64,000 nt of DNA from Rossellomorea pakistanensis (GCF_016908495.1 NZ_JAFBDZ010000001.1:186001-250000), one strand, 5' to 3'. Counted from the stretch's first letter, positions 7,235 to 16,566 are shown. Notes: generated by a model not told the origin, from the sequence alone. Translations and numbers: made by a program.

Positions 7235-8479
7235 TTGGAGAAATCTTCAAACCATTCTACTAAAAGAAACTCAACCCTATTACTTTTTGGAGTAGGCATC
7301 TCAACCTTAGGGGATTTTATCTATCTGGTAGCCATCAATATCCTTGTTTTAAATTTGACTGGCTCACCAGCAGCAGTTGCCGGGCTATGGATTATAGGAC
7401 CGATTGCGTCAATCCTAACCAAGTTTTGGTCGGGGAGTATTATCGATCGAATGAATAAACGCCGGCTTATGATTTTAATGGACATCATCCGTTCTGTAAT
7501 TGTCGCCATAGTTCCATTTTTCAGCTCTATTTGGCTGATTTACATTTGTTTGTTTTTTCTGTCTGTTTCAAAGGCTTTCTTTGAACCTACTTCTATGACA
7601 TATATAACTACATTGATACCGCAGAAACAGCGTAAGCAATTTAACTCATTTAGAAGTTTGATTACTTCAGGTGCATTCTTAGTAGGTCCCGCTATTGCTG
7701 GGCTATTGCTTCTTATTACTACTGCCAAAATCGCTATTTGGATAAATGCGGTTTCTTTTCTCATCTCCGCTATAATATTGTATTTACTTCCGAATGTGGA
7801 GGGAAAGAAAGGAAGCGAATCTTATTCTATTAATCTCAAAACCCTTCAACAGGATTGGAAGGATGTTCTTTCGTTCAGTCATAAAAATGTTTATATCGTC
7901 AAAGTCTATTTTCTAGCACAATTATTTATTGTGATTGCCCTTGGAATGGACGCACAGGAAGTCGTATTTACTCAACAAGTATTAGGCTTATCTGAAACAG
8001 ATTTTGGATTGCTCATTAGTATTACGGGAATCGGATCGATTGTAGGTGCTGGGACAGTTTCCTTACTGGCTAAAAGAATGTCGATTCAAATGTTAATTGG
8101 GGCAGGGTATATGATGGTGGCGGTTGGGTATTTAATTTACGCTTTTTCATTTTCATTTTTGTCTGTTGCGATTGGCTTTATCATATTAGGATATTTTAAT
8201 GCCTTTTCAAATACAGGCTTTATGACTTTTTACCAGAACAATGTTCCAGTGGATATGATGGGGAGAATATCGAGTGTGTATGGTACCTTTCAGAGTATCT
8301 TTCAAATTGTATTTATTTTATTGATTGGATTCACAGGTGAAGTCATCCCTCTACGCTATAGTGTGGTAGGAGCGTCGCTATTTATTTTATGTACTAGCAT
8401 CTTATTAATCATAATGGTATACAAACCATCTCAAAAAAGATATTTTATAGAGGATGGTCATACAGAAAAGTTCACCTAG
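7235..8479 (+). CDS. MFS transporter (drug-efflux-like)
   Basis: 414-aa inner-membrane carrier of the major facilitator superfamily with about 12 hydrophobic segments. The first starts near residue 16 (LLLFGVGISTLGDFIY); SGSIIDRMNKRRLMILMDI is the loop 2-3 signature, and a central loop lies at about residues 190-215 (EGKKGSESYS). The layout resembles macrolide-efflux/EntS-like members. Start is TTG after AAAGGGG. The substrate is not predictable, and export of a toxic compound is only likely by family. It sits among acetyltransferase genes, a typical accessory resistance context. Confidence 0.85.
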   Translation: MEKSSNHSTKRNSTLLLFGVGISTLGDFIYLVAINILVLNLTGSPAAVAGLWIIGPIASILTKFWSGSIIDRMNKRRLMILMDIIRSVIVAIVPFFSSIWLIYICLFFLSVSKAFFEPTSMTYITTLIPQKQRKQFNSFRSLITSGAFLVGPAIAGLLLLITTAKIAIWINAVSFLISAIILYLLPNVEGKKGSESYSINLKTLQQDWKDVLSFSHKNVYIVKVYFLAQLFIVIALGMDAQEVVFTQQVLGLSETDFGLLISITGIGSIVGAGTVSLLAKRMSIQMLIGAGYMMVAVGYLIYAFSFSFLSVAIGFIILGYFNAFSNTGFMTFYQNNVPVDMMGRISSVYGTFQSIFQIVFILLIGFTGEVIPLRYSVVGASLFILCTSILLIIMVYKPSQKRYFIEDGHTEKFT

Positions 8480-8525
8480 AATGAATCGATTAAATTAGAA
8501 AAAATTAAATAAAGAAGGCGATTTA

Positions 8526-9350
8526 ATGAAACAGAGAAATCGTAATGAATTGACATCAGATATCGGACATACATCTAAGATCATTGAACAACATTTAATA
8601 AACCATTGGCTATATTTTAAAGATACACAAGACAGTAAAAGTGTGGATACTACTCACTTAAAATACATTTCCGAAAGTCCCTATTGCCGCGTGTTATTTG
8701 TTAATTGGCTTCAAAAGGACGAACAATATAAAAGATATGAAGTTGAGAAAATAATCAATAGTCGTGAGCAAGAATCCGAGCAAGTTAAGTGGATTGTTGG
8801 TCCAACATCACAACCAGCAGATATAGGAAAGACATTGGAAAGAATGGGATTCTATCACCATGAAGACTGGGTTGGGATGGAAGTAAACTTACTAACCAAG
8901 CATATTGAACTCAGTCCTCGCGAAGAATTTGAGTTCAGAATGGTTAAAACCCCTGCCGATTTAGAAAAATGGGTAGAGGTTTATGTGAAAGGTTATCAAA
9001 AACCAGCAGAAAGTAAAGAAGCGATTTTTAATCGTTTTAAACCAATTGTTTTACATAAGCAAGATGAATATCGAATGTACTTAGGGTTCTATAAAGGAGA
9101 ACCAGCCGTAGTAGGTTCACTATTTTTTGATAAAGATGTTGCTGGACTTTATTGTATTGCAACAGCTCCAGAAATGAGGAGAAAGGGGTTAGCGACTGTC
9201 TACCTAAAAAATTTACTTCATGTTGCTAAAAATCACAACGCTACAAGTTGTATTTTACACGCTACAGAATCTGGTAAACCCGCGTATGAGAAGTTAGGGT
9301 TCAAGTCACATTGTACTTTTCAAGTTTATCATTTAGGCAACAATTCTTAG
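8526..9350 (+). CDS. GNAT family N-acetyltransferase, two-domain form
   Basis: 274-aa protein. The N-terminal half (1-130) has no clear motif; the C-terminal half is a GNAT domain with EPAVVGSLFFDKDVAGLY, the acetyl-CoA loop EMRRKGLATVYLKNLL and the closing ESGKPAYEKLGFKSH. Start follows AAGAAGGCG. It lies 46 bp after the MFS gene in the same direction and ends at a strong terminator, so the two may form one transcript. The acceptor substrate is unknown. Confidence 0.85.
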   Translation: MKQRNRNELTSDIGHTSKIIEQHLINHWLYFKDTQDSKSVDTTHLKYISESPYCRVLFVNWLQKDEQYKRYEVEKIINSREQESEQVKWIVGPTSQPADIGKTLERMGFYHHEDWVGMEVNLLTKHIELSPREEFEFRMVKTPADLEKWVEVYVKGYQKPAESKEAIFNRFKPIVLHKQDEYRMYLGFYKGEPAVVGSLFFDKDVAGLYCIATAPEMRRKGLATVYLKNLLHVAKNHNATSCILHATESGKPAYEKLGFKSHCTFQVYHLGNNS

Positions 9351-9353
9351 AGG

Positions 9354-9393
9354 TAAAAAAAGGATGACCTTTTACAATTTGGTCATCCTTTTT
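9354..9393. terminator. Bidirectional intrinsic terminator
   Basis: AAAAAGGATGACC / GGTCATCCTTTTT with a 12-nt loop lies between convergent genes, with A-run and T-run on the two sides. Confidence 0.88.
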
Positions 9394-9398
9394 AATTG

Positions 9399-10088
9399 TC
9401 ATGAAACATCAATAGAGAACCTATCTTTGAATCCCTTTTTACCTGCCGGAGTAACTTTAATTGCACGTGTTTTAGGTATTCGTTGAATCCAATTTAATTC
9501 AAGAAGTCTTTCCAATAGAGCATTACCTAATGCACCGGCAAGATGGAAGCGCCTTTCACTCCAATCTAAACATTTATGTGAAAATGAACGCTTTTTCTTC
9601 TTAACAATATTAAGGTCAATTTGAAATGTCTTAAAAAATTCTTCCCCTTTTTCAGTAACCGAAAAACCATTTGATTCTTCTAAAATATACCTATTATTAA
9701 TGAAATAGTCGGTTAATTGAACACCTAAGTTTCCTGCGATGTGATCATAACATGTTCTTGCATAACGAATAGCTTTATCTTCTGATGATTGTTTTAGGGA
9801 CTTAATTTCAACTGGTGGAGCTAAAGATAAAAATGACTCCATTACATGAGCAACTTCATGATCTTGGATTCCATAGTATCGGTGTCTTCCTTGCTTTTGA
9901 ACGGAAACGACCTTTGCCTCGACCATTTTTGCTAAGTGAAAACTTGCTGTTTGCGGTTTAATTCCTGCCATATAGGATAATTCACTAGCTGTATGAAATC
10001 GACCATCTAATAAGACAGTTAATATGGTTGCCCGTGAAGTTTCACTAACAAGAGAGGCAACTTTCGCGACATTAGGATTGGCATTCAT
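9399..10088 (-). CDS. ArsR-family winged-helix transcriptional regulator
   Basis: 229-aa DNA-binding regulator. A winged helix fills residues 1-80: SETSRATILTVLLDGRFHTASELSYMAG, then IKPQTASFHLAKMVEAKVV as recognition helix, and GRHRYYGI as the wing. The C-terminal 140 residues form an extended effector or dimer region ending TPAGKKGFKDRF. No Cys-rich metal site is visible, so it is probably not a metal sensor. The ATG after GGAGGG was used, 28 codons inside the longest frame, because a perfect inverted repeat lies just upstream at 10114-10137. It diverges from the GyrI-like gene and may control both. Confidence 0.85.
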   Translation of the reverse strand: MNANPNVAKVASLVSETSRATILTVLLDGRFHTASELSYMAGIKPQTASFHLAKMVEAKVVSVQKQGRHRYYGIQDHEVAHVMESFLSLAPPVEIKSLKQSSEDKAIRYARTCYDHIAGNLGVQLTDYFINNRYILEESNGFSVTEKGEEFFKTFQIDLNIVKKKKRSFSHKCLDWSERRFHLAGALGNALLERLLELNWIQRIPKTRAIKVTPAGKKGFKDRFSIDVS

Positions 10089-10113
10089 TTTAATCCCTCC
10101 AAAAATGTATTCC

Positions 10114-10137
10114 ATACTTCGATGATAGTCGAAGTAT
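10114..10137. promoter_or_regulatory. Perfect palindrome, likely ArsR-type operator
   Basis: ATACTTCGA - TGATAG - TCGAAGTAT: 9-bp perfect arms, 26 bp upstream of the ArsR-type start codon. Position and symmetry suit an autoregulatory operator for the dimeric winged-helix protein; binding is inferred. Confidence 0.65.
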
Positions 10138-10298
10138 TTGTGCATTTCAATAATATTTATATTTTCCGCCATTATTTTGAACTAGGAAAAGAGTTAGGAA
10201 AAACTTATCAATCGGAAACGTAATGACACATTTTATTAGCTGAAATTCGTGATAGAATGGAATCATATAACAAAATATTCAATCATTAGGAGGATTCT

Positions 10299-10784
10299 AT
10301 GCAAGCAAAAATAGTAGAGAAAGAGGCTTTAACAGCCGTAGGATATTGTTGGAAGGGTACTTTTGAACAAGCTGGGGCCGGAGAAATAAGAAGCTTAATG
10401 AGTCAATTTCGTGAAAAAATGAACGAAATTCCATATTTGACCTCAAAGGAATCGATATTAGGACTATCCTTTGACGTATCAAAGGAAGGATTTACTTATT
10501 ATATCTGTAGAGAAGTCCATAAAGTAGACGAGTTACCTAATGGGATGAAAGCTGTTTCGATTCCAAGTTTAACATATGCGACTTACAAGCATAGTGTAGA
10601 TCAAGACATAGAAGAATCCTACTCTACTATCTATAAATGGATGAAAGAGAAAGGGTATGCTGAGGATGACAAGCAAAAATTAACTCACTTTGAAATTTAT
10701 CCAATGAAATACGATCCAATGAGAGACAGACCAGAGCTTACTATAAATATTCCCATAGTTACTAAGGGAATAAAAAATGATTAG
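10299..10784 (+). CDS. GyrI-like / AraC effector-binding domain protein
   Basis: 161-aa stand-alone SOUL/GyrI-type small-molecule-binding domain. It begins AKIVEKEALTAVGYCWKGTF, has the middle VPSLTYAT-like strand (IPSLTYATYKHSV) and ends HFEIYPMKYDP...LTINIPI, where the Glu in FEIYP corresponds to the conserved ligand-binding acid. Such domains sense or sequester hydrophobic drugs, or act as hydrolases in some members. Start follows TAGGAGGA. Divergence from an ArsR-type gene with an operator between them makes joint regulation plausible. Confidence 0.8.
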   Translation: MQAKIVEKEALTAVGYCWKGTFEQAGAGEIRSLMSQFREKMNEIPYLTSKESILGLSFDVSKEGFTYYICREVHKVDELPNGMKAVSIPSLTYATYKHSVDQDIEESYSTIYKWMKEKGYAEDDKQKLTHFEIYPMKYDPMRDRPELTINIPIVTKGIKND

Positions 10785-10861
10785 ATCATATGTTTAAAAT
10801 AATCATTAATTGCAAAATCGATTGGACTTATTTTGGAATAGTCAAGGTAAATGGCAGAAAA

Positions 10862-11012
10862 AACACCTATCTACCTGTCCTCCATAACGAATAGGAGCAA
10901 GGTCATATAGTCTTGCCTGAATGTTTATTTCTTCAGTGTAGTCACCCCACATTTATCCCTGAGAAAAGCACCCTCCTGGAATCGTAAATTATATATACGA
11001 TTCCAGGAGGGT
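10862..11012 (-). mobile_element. IS3-family orfA remnant, highly decayed, with terminal hairpin
   Basis: On the minus strand a block at about 10870-10945 reads YTEEINIQ..., matching the start of the better preserved remnant at 11806-12050 in both DNA (CTGAAGAAATAAA) and protein (YSEEIK). Upstream of it is a perfect long palindrome (10969-11012) with arms ACCCTCCTGGAATCGT / ACGATTCCAGGAGGGT, which in the second copy appears as a degenerate version. I read this as a vestigial IS end plus the first codons of its transposase helper gene. The hairpin may also act as a terminator. Confidence 0.5.
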
Positions 11013-11122
11013 ATCCTTTTCCCTATCATCTAGGTCTCTTCATTTATTTGTCAGTGTTTTATTCATATTAAATAATGACATCATTGCGGGCTATTTCATA
11101 CAATATTTTTGAGGTGAAAAAA

Positions 11123-11566
11123 ATGCCAAGAGTAAATTACCGAAGTTCAGACGTTGACTTAATGGCAAGGATGATGAGAGCTGAAGCCGAAGGTGAAGGA
11201 AAACAAGGGATGTTATATGTTGGAAATGTAATCGTTAATCGTGCTAAAGCAGATTGTTTAGACTTTAAAGATGTAAGAACAATTCGACAAGTCATTTTTC
11301 AAGTACAAGGAGGAAATTATTCTTTTGAAGCTGTTCAAAAAGGTAATCTTTTTTACAACAGAGCGAGATCTGTTGAAAAAAGATTAGCAAAAAAGAATTT
11401 GGATTATTGGAGTCAACATCCAGCGAAATATGCTCTTTGGTATTTTAATCCATATGCTCCATGTCCTCCAACATGGTATGATCAACCTTTTTCTGGTCAA
11501 TTTAAAAATCATTGTTATTATGAACCAGCAGCTGGAAAATGTGACAGTGTTTATATCGGAGGTTAA
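11123..11566 (+). CDS. cwlJ: Spore cortex-lytic cell wall hydrolase CwlJ-type
   Basis: 147-aa Hydrolase_2 (SleB/CwlJ) family protein that degrades spore cortex peptidoglycan during germination. The family signature is ARMMRAEAEGEGKQGMLYVGNVIVNR, with the catalytic Glu in MRAEAEGE. The end ALWYFNPYAPCPPTWYDQPFSGQ matches the CwlJ/SleB C-terminal motif. There is no signal peptide, as in CwlJ, which is placed in the coat by the mother cell. The ATG after GAGGTG was chosen, 16 codons inside the frame. CwlJ normally pairs with GerQ; no gerQ is next to it, so it may be a paralogue. It is flanked by two IS remnants. Confidence 0.85.
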   Translation: MPRVNYRSSDVDLMARMMRAEAEGEGKQGMLYVGNVIVNRAKADCLDFKDVRTIRQVIFQVQGGNYSFEAVQKGNLFYNRARSVEKRLAKKNLDYWSQHPAKYALWYFNPYAPCPPTWYDQPFSGQFKNHCYYEPAAGKCDSVYIGG

Positions 11567-11805
11567 GGCTTACTCTTTTTTCAATCATTGTTAGCAATAA
11601 TACGATGCTTAAAATAAGTAACAAAAATTGGACAAAATTGAGATGTATTCTTCATAGTGATGATGTACATTTAATCTATGAATTAATCTTTCTAAACTAT
11701 TAGGATACAATGACGGCGTTATCAGGGCAGTTTCATTGAAGAGACATGCTTGTGATAATGTCTTTTTCTTTTGCTAAGTTCTAGAGTGCATTAGATGTGT
11801 AAACA
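11567..11805. other. Intergenic region without a recognised gene
   Basis: Between cwlJ and the IS remnant I see no reading frame with a ribosome binding site. One interrupted inverted block near 11729-11765 (CAGTTTCATTG... and TGATAATGTCTTTTTCTTTTG) may be the cwlJ terminator but is not clear. Confidence 0.35.
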
Positions 11806-12050
11806 ACACCTTAATCATTATGTACTGTTTCCCTGCTGGTTGGGAAAATCGATAGGATTTCCCTAGTAATGTCCCAATGAACCTGAGTTTGAATATGTAT
11901 CTTTAATCCCTAACGTTGCTTTTATTTGATCTCCTTGTAGTTTTATCCTTACATCTTTCCGCTTTATTTCTTCAGAGTAGTTCACACTTTTACCCAAAAA
12001 AAACACCTCCAGTAAATCGTAAAGTATACATGCGATTCATGGGGGTTTTC
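11806..12050 (-). mobile_element. IS3-family orfA remnant
   Basis: On the minus strand a frame starts at TTG 11997 with GKSVNYSEEIKRKDVRIKLQG, typical of the N-terminus of IS3-family OrfA (helix-turn-helix transposase subunit). It continues in shifted frames with LGIKD, TQVHWDITRE and SYRFSQPAGKQY, matching the later OrfA motifs (GIKNxTQVxxWxxW and RFxQPxGKQY). A TAG and at least two frameshifts interrupt it, and orfB is absent. About 15 bp before the TTG start is a degenerate palindrome shared with the copy at 10862-11012, probably the IS end. Confidence 0.65.
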
Positions 12051-12162
12051 TTTGCCCCGTTTATCGAAGTCTTTAATTTCCCCCTAGCATTTTTGTTATT
12101 TTATAAAAAGAAATTCATCAAAAAAATTGACGGAATTGATCGGTTGAATTAATATTAATTTT

Positions 12163-12294
12163 ATTGAATAAAAATAAGTAATTCAATTCAATGTTGAATA
12201 AAATATTCAGAAATGTATAATGATTTGTAATCAATTGCTATTAATAGAGTAGTAGACGATATGCTAAGGAAAATATTCAATAATGAATATTTTC
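12163..12294. promoter_or_regulatory. Cluster of TGAATA/TATTCA palindromes upstream of the sigma-54 activator
   Basis: Three inverted repeats built on the same half-site: ATTGAAT...ATTCAAT (12163-12187), TGAATA-AAA-TATTCA (12195-12209) and GAAAATATTCA-ATAA-TGAATATTTTC (12269-12294, 11-bp perfect arms). The last ends 22 bp before the activator start codon. They are candidate binding sites for autoregulation by the activator or for another regulator. Confidence 0.55.
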
Positions 12295-12316
12295 TTTGAA
12301 TTAGGGGGGCAATAGG

Positions 12317-13693
12317 TTGAACAATAAAAAAATCTGGAACGAACACGAGGCAATTCTTCACTCTTTACAAGATGATATTTTAGTAACTAATACTGATGGG
12401 ATTATTTTAAAGGTAAGTGAGGCAACTGGAGCACATTATAATGTGAAATCTGAAGACATGATTGGGCGGTCGGTTTATGACCTAGAAAAGGAAGGGGTCT
12501 TTACGCCAATCTTAACCCCATTGGTCATGAAGGAAAAAAAGAAAATAACGCTAGTACAAACATCTAATGAAGGAAAAAAGCTGCTTGTGACAGGGATCCC
12601 CGTGTTCGATCAAAACAATACGTTAGTGAGAATTGTGAGTTATTCCCATGATGTCACAGAATTATTGAATATGAAAAAATATTTAACGGATATGGAAGAT
12701 GAAATGGAGAGAGTGAAAGGGGAACTCGAAATCCTTCGAAATCGTCATCATTACAAAGATGGAATCATTGCCAAGAGCGAAGAAATGAAAAAAGTTCTGC
12801 ACCTAGCCCTACAAGTAGCTGAAGTGGATGTAAATGTATTGTTATTAGGTGAATCAGGTGTTGGAAAATCCCATATTGCCAAATTTATTCATAATAAAAG
12901 TCCAAGAAAAGCAGGACCTTTCATTGAGGTAAACTGTGGAGCGATTCCTGAATCTCTTTTCGAGGCCGAATTCTTTGGATATGAAGCAGGATCATTTACA
13001 GGTGCTAAATCACAAGGAAAACCTGGACTAGCTGAACTCGCAGAAGGAGGGACATTATTTTTAGATGAGATTGGTGAATTGTCCTTGGTGAATCAAGTGA
13101 AAATCCTGAAGTTTATTCAAGAAAAGCAGTTTTACCGAGTTGGAGGAACGAAACCAAGATTCGTAGATTTCCGGATTCTCGCAGCTACCAATAAAAATTT
13201 AGAAAAGGCAGTAGAAGAAAAAACATTTAGGGAAGACTTGTTTTTTCGTTTAAATGTTGTTCCAATAACGATTCCCCCACTAAGGAAACGAACAGAAGAT
13301 ATATATCCATTAATTGAGCACTTTATAAATTATTTCTCTGAAAAGTATAAACGGAAACGCAGCCTGGATGAAGGGGTACTTCATCAATTACTCTTACAGG
13401 ATTGGAATGGGAATGTCAGAGAGTTAATGAATTTAGTCGAAAGAATCGTTGTCATTTCTCCAAAACACCTTATAGAAATGGATCATCTTCCAGATCGTTA
13501 TTTGAAATCCTCTTCGAATTACACAGATATCGATGATAATGGTCAATCATTAACTGAAGTCTTAAATAATGTTGAAAAGCAGATCCTCTCAAAGGTAAGG
13601 AAACGATATAAAACAACTGTTCGAATGGCCAAGGCTTTAGGAATCAGCCAACCATCTGTAGTCAGAAAAATGAAAAAACACAGAATAAAATAA
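12317..13693 (+). CDS. Sigma-54-dependent transcriptional activator (PAS-AAA+-HTH)
   Basis: 458-aa enhancer-binding protein. A PAS sensory domain occupies about 10-120 (LQDDILVTNTDGIILKVSEA), then a coiled linker, then the AAA+ domain with Walker A GESGVGKS (178-185), a GSFTGA loop (225-230, contacting sigma-54; consensus GAFTGA), Walker B GGTLFLDEIGEL and the arginine-finger region FREDLFFRLNVVPI. A Fis-type HTH ends the protein (TTVRMAKALGISQPSVVRKMKKH). Start is TTG after GGGGGG. A sigma-54 promoter lies 6 bp beyond its stop, so it most likely activates the downstream permease/aminotransferase pair in response to the related amino compound. Confidence 0.92.
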   Translation: MNNKKIWNEHEAILHSLQDDILVTNTDGIILKVSEATGAHYNVKSEDMIGRSVYDLEKEGVFTPILTPLVMKEKKKITLVQTSNEGKKLLVTGIPVFDQNNTLVRIVSYSHDVTELLNMKKYLTDMEDEMERVKGELEILRNRHHYKDGIIAKSEEMKKVLHLALQVAEVDVNVLLLGESGVGKSHIAKFIHNKSPRKAGPFIEVNCGAIPESLFEAEFFGYEAGSFTGAKSQGKPGLAELAEGGTLFLDEIGELSLVNQVKILKFIQEKQFYRVGGTKPRFVDFRILAATNKNLEKAVEEKTFREDLFFRLNVVPITIPPLRKRTEDIYPLIEHFINYFSEKYKRKRSLDEGVLHQLLLQDWNGNVRELMNLVERIVVISPKHLIEMDHLPDRYLKSSSNYTDIDDNGQSLTEVLNNVEKQILSKVRKRYKTTVRMAKALGISQPSVVRKMKKHRIK

Positions 13694-13698
13694 TAAAT

Positions 13699-13714
13699 TG
13701 GCATGATAATTGCA
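13699..13714 (+). promoter_or_regulatory. Sigma-54 (-24/-12) promoter
   Basis: TGGCATGATAATTGCA fits the consensus TGGCAC-N5-TTGCA with a single change (C to T). The -24 GG is at 13700-13701 and the -12 GC at 13712-13713, exactly the required spacing. It follows the activator gene and precedes the YjiH-family gene. Confidence 0.88.
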
Positions 13715-13750
13715 AGTATATAGAATGAACGGGAAAAAACGAGGGGAGAA

Positions 13751-13795
13751 ATGAATGAATTGGACAAGGTTATTTTAATACGGTTACAGAAGTAA
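13751..13795 (+). CDS. Possible short leader ORF in the sigma-54 transcript
   Basis: A 14-codon frame (MNELDKVILIRLQK) starts with ATG right after GAGGGGAGAA, about 27 bp past the expected transcription start, and ends 28 bp before the permease start. The strong ribosome binding site is the only support; it could be a translated leader or chance. Confidence 0.25.
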   Translation: MNELDKVILIRLQK

Positions 13796-13823
13796 CTGGA
13801 AAATTTCAGAAGGGGTGTTAGCT

Positions 13824-15221
13824 GTGGAAGTTAGTAAGTCAAAAGAAGAACCAACTCATTTACAAACAGACTCACAATCTGAGATTAAATTTCAGGATTC
13901 TTTAAGATTTATGATTCCATCCTTATTAGGGGCCTTATTGTTTTTAGTACCTGTTACATTTGAAGGGAATTGGACGATTGGGGTTGGGATATTCGCCTCT
14001 TATTTTCAAGGGGTATTTGAAGGGTTATTACCAATCTTTATGACCATGATTTTTTGTGCTTCAGCTATTATAGCAATTTATACGAAAATCTTTAAGCCTG
14101 CTTGGGTGATTAGAAATCCTTATCTTCAAGGATTGTTTTATGTAAGTACATTTTGGATCGTAATCCGCGTTATTGGCTCCATATTTGCAGTCATGACCTT
14201 AAATAATTGGGGACCCGAGTGGATTACATCTGATATTACAGGTGGAACAGTACTTTATTCATTAGTTCCAGTATTGACTACATGGTTTTTATTTGCGGGC
14301 CTGCTAATGCCACTCTTACTTGATTTTGGCCTAATGGATTTTTTCGGAACTTTGCTAGAAAAAGTGATGAAGCCACTATTTAAATTACCAGGAAGATCAT
14401 CCATTGATGCCTTAGCATCATGGATGGGCAGCGGGACGGTAGGAGTCCTTATCACAACAAAGCAATTTGAAGAAGGTTATTATACAAAACGTGAAGCAGC
14501 TGTTATTGCTACTAATTTCTCTGTTGCATCGATTGCGTTCAGCCTTGTCATCGTTAGTTTTATTGAATTGGAATCAATGTTTGTTCCATTGTATTTGACC
14601 GTAGTTGTTGCAGGTATCGTCGCTGCCGTTATCTGCCCACGAATTCCACCGCTATCTAGAAAAAAAGATACTTATTATGAGCCAGTCGGCATGCAAATTT
14701 CAGAAACGGTGCCAGAAGACCAATCACGATTTCGATGGGGCTTTGAAAAGGCAGTAGAGAAAGCAGCAGAAGTCAAAAGTGTAGGAGAAGTAACGAAGAA
14801 AGGTTTTTACAATGTCTTTGATATCTGGTTTGGCTTAATTCCACTTGTAATGGCACTTGGAACATTAGCATTAATTGTGGCGGAATACACACCTATCTTT
14901 AATCTACTATCCTATCCGTTTGTACCTTTGCTAGAAATATTGCAAATTCCGCAAGCAGGAGATGCAGCACCAGCAATGATAGTCGGTTTTGCCGATATGT
15001 TCTTGCCTGCTGTAGTAGGGAGCGGAATTGAAAGTGAACTAACACGATTTGTGATTGCTGCCATGTCCTTGACCCAATTGATCTATATGTCTGAAATTGG
15101 AATCTTACTTATAAAATCGAAAATTCCAATTAGCTTTTTGGATTTATTCTTAATCTTTTTACAAAGAACGCTTATAACTTTACCTATTGTCGCCCTTATG
15201 GCCCATTTATTATTTATGTAA
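13824..15221 (+). CDS. YjiH family membrane protein (nucleoside-recognition/Gate domains)
   Basis: 465-aa polytopic membrane protein with about 10-11 hydrophobic segments and two 'gate' repeats, as in YjiH. The first includes [36 protein letters not shown], the second [38 protein letters not shown]. The cytoplasmic loop at about 275-330 is charged. Start is GTG at 13824, 8 nt after AAGGGG; an upstream GTG at 13815 overlaps the Shine-Dalgarno sequence. It is first gene behind the sigma-54 promoter and 20 bp before the aminotransferase. Transport of that enzyme's amino substrate is inferred from context only. Confidence 0.82.
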   Translation: MEVSKSKEEPTHLQTDSQSEIKFQDSLRFMIPSLLGALLFLVPVTFEGNWTIGVGIFASYFQGVFEGLLPIFMTMIFCASAIIAIYTKIFKPAWVIRNPYLQGLFYVSTFWIVIRVIGSIFAVMTLNNWGPEWITSDITGGTVLYSLVPVLTTWFLFAGLLMPLLLDFGLMDFFGTLLEKVMKPLFKLPGRSSIDALASWMGSGTVGVLITTKQFEEGYYTKREAAVIATNFSVASIAFSLVIVSFIELESMFVPLYLTVVVAGIVAAVICPRIPPLSRKKDTYYEPVGMQISETVPEDQSRFRWGFEKAVEKAAEVKSVGEVTKKGFYNVFDIWFGLIPLVMALGTLALIVAEYTPIFNLLSYPFVPLLEILQIPQAGDAAPAMIVGFADMFLPAVVGSGIESELTRFVIAAMSLTQLIYMSEIGILLIKSKIPISFLDLFLIFLQRTLITLPIVALMAHLLFM

Positions 15222-15241
15222 ATTATGTTGGAGGTAGTAGA

Positions 15242-16558
15242 ATGGAACAATCTTTTGAACAACGAATCAAAAATATGCCTAATCGACTAGCACCTAGTAT
15301 GGCGAAGGATCACCCTAATTTACCGGTTGTAAAAGAAGAGGGTTGTTATTATTACGGTTTAGACGGAAGGAAATATCTTGATTTCACCTCAGGGATTGCG
15401 GTTACAAATGTCGGCCACCGTCACCCAAAGGTAGTCCAAGCCATAAAAGAAGCAGCCGACGGATTAATGCATGGGCCTTCAGGGGTCATTATGTATGACT
15501 CGATATTAAGATTAGCTGATGAACTAGCAGAGATTCTGCCAGGAGATCTTGATTCCTTCTTCTTTGCCAATAGTGGAACAGAAGCTATAGAAGGTGCGAT
15601 TAAATTAGCTAAGTATGTGACAGAACGACCATATGTCATTTCATTTACAGGATGTTTTCATGGTCGTTCAATGGGAGCGTTAAGTGTCACAACTTCCAAA
15701 AGTAAATATAGAAAATTCATGCAGCCATCAGGATTAACCTACCAATTGCCCTATGCGAATGAGAGTGAATGTCCTAATGGAATAGATCCTATAAACTATG
15801 TTATCGAAAAATTAGAGAAGGATTTCGAGTCATTATTCAGCCATCAAGTAACGCCAGAAGAGGTAGCTTGTGTAATCCTAGAGCCTGTACTTGGGGAAGG
15901 GGGATATATTGTTCCACCAAAAGCTTGGTTGAAAAAGGTACGAGAAATCTGTGATCGTCACCAAATTCTATTAATCTTTGATGAAGTACAAACTGGATTT
16001 GGTCGGACGGGTCATTGGTTTGCTGCTCAAACATTTGATGTAATCCCAGACATTATGGCGATTGCAAAAGGAATTGCTTCAGGTCTCCCGCTAAGTGCCA
16101 CGGTTGCTTCAAATGAGTTAATGAAGAAGTGGCCATTGGGCAGTCATGGTACAACATTTGGCGGAAACCCGATCGCATGTTCTGTCGGACTAGCAACCTT
16201 GGAAGTAATGAAAGAAGAAAATCTCTTAGAAAACACTAGAAATATGGGCGATTACGCAGTCCAACAGCTTGAAAAAATCAAAGAAAAGCATAATGTGATT
16301 GGCAGTATTCGAGCTGTCGGTTTAATGATAGGAATCGAAATTATCGATCCTTATACAGGTACACCAAATAATGATGGATTAATGAAGATTCTAAACCTGT
16401 CATTAGAAAAGGGAGTTTTATTCTACCTCTGTGGTAAGCATAGTGAAGTGATTCGAATGATACCACCTCTTACCGTTACAAAAGAACAAATTGATGAAGG
16501 ATTACGGATGTTGGATGAAGCATTGACTGAGTACGAAGCCTTAATATTGAAAGACTAG
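15242..16558 (+). CDS. Class III PLP-dependent aminotransferase (4-aminobutyrate aminotransferase-like)
   Basis: 438-aa cytosolic enzyme of the omega-aminotransferase group. It shows [18 protein letters not shown] near residue 40, the [20 protein letters not shown]-phosphate motif, [35 protein letters not shown] (the Asp that binds the PLP ring nitrogen) and [14 protein letters not shown] with the Schiff-base Lys. [11 protein letters not shown] follows. The pattern is closest to GabT/4-aminobutyrate or related omega-amino acid transaminases. It is cotranscribed with the permease from a sigma-54 promoter, consistent with nitrogen or carbon scavenging. No semialdehyde dehydrogenase is adjacent, so the exact substrate is open. 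Confidence 0.88.
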   Translation: MEQSFEQRIKNMPNRLAPSMAKDHPNLPVVKEEGCYYYGLDGRKYLDFTSGIAVTNVGHRHPKVVQAIKEAADGLMHGPSGVIMYDSILRLADELAEILPGDLDSFFFANSGTEAIEGAIKLAKYVTERPYVISFTGCFHGRSMGALSVTTSKSKYRKFMQPSGLTYQLPYANESECPNGIDPINYVIEKLEKDFESLFSHQVTPEEVACVILEPVLGEGGYIVPPKAWLKKVREICDRHQILLIFDEVQTGFGRTGHWFAAQTFDVIPDIMAIAKGIASGLPLSATVASNELMKKWPLGSHGTTFGGNPIACSVGLATLEVMKEENLLENTRNMGDYAVQQLEKIKEKHNVIGSIRAVGLMIGIEIIDPYTGTPNNDGLMKILNLSLEKGVLFYLCGKHSEVIRMIPPLTVTKEQIDEGLRMLDEALTEYEALILKD

Positions 16559-16566
16559 CGTAATAG

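Noticed and set aside
10969-11012. Terminator of the GyrI-like gene
   Set aside because: The long palindrome is shared with the second IS remnant and lies 185 bp past the stop; better explained as an IS end, though it may act as a terminator by chance.
11916-12152. Plus-strand frame of 78 codons
   Set aside because: It runs antisense through the IS3 orfA remnant and its palindromic end, has no ribosome binding site, and the coding signal is on the minus strand.
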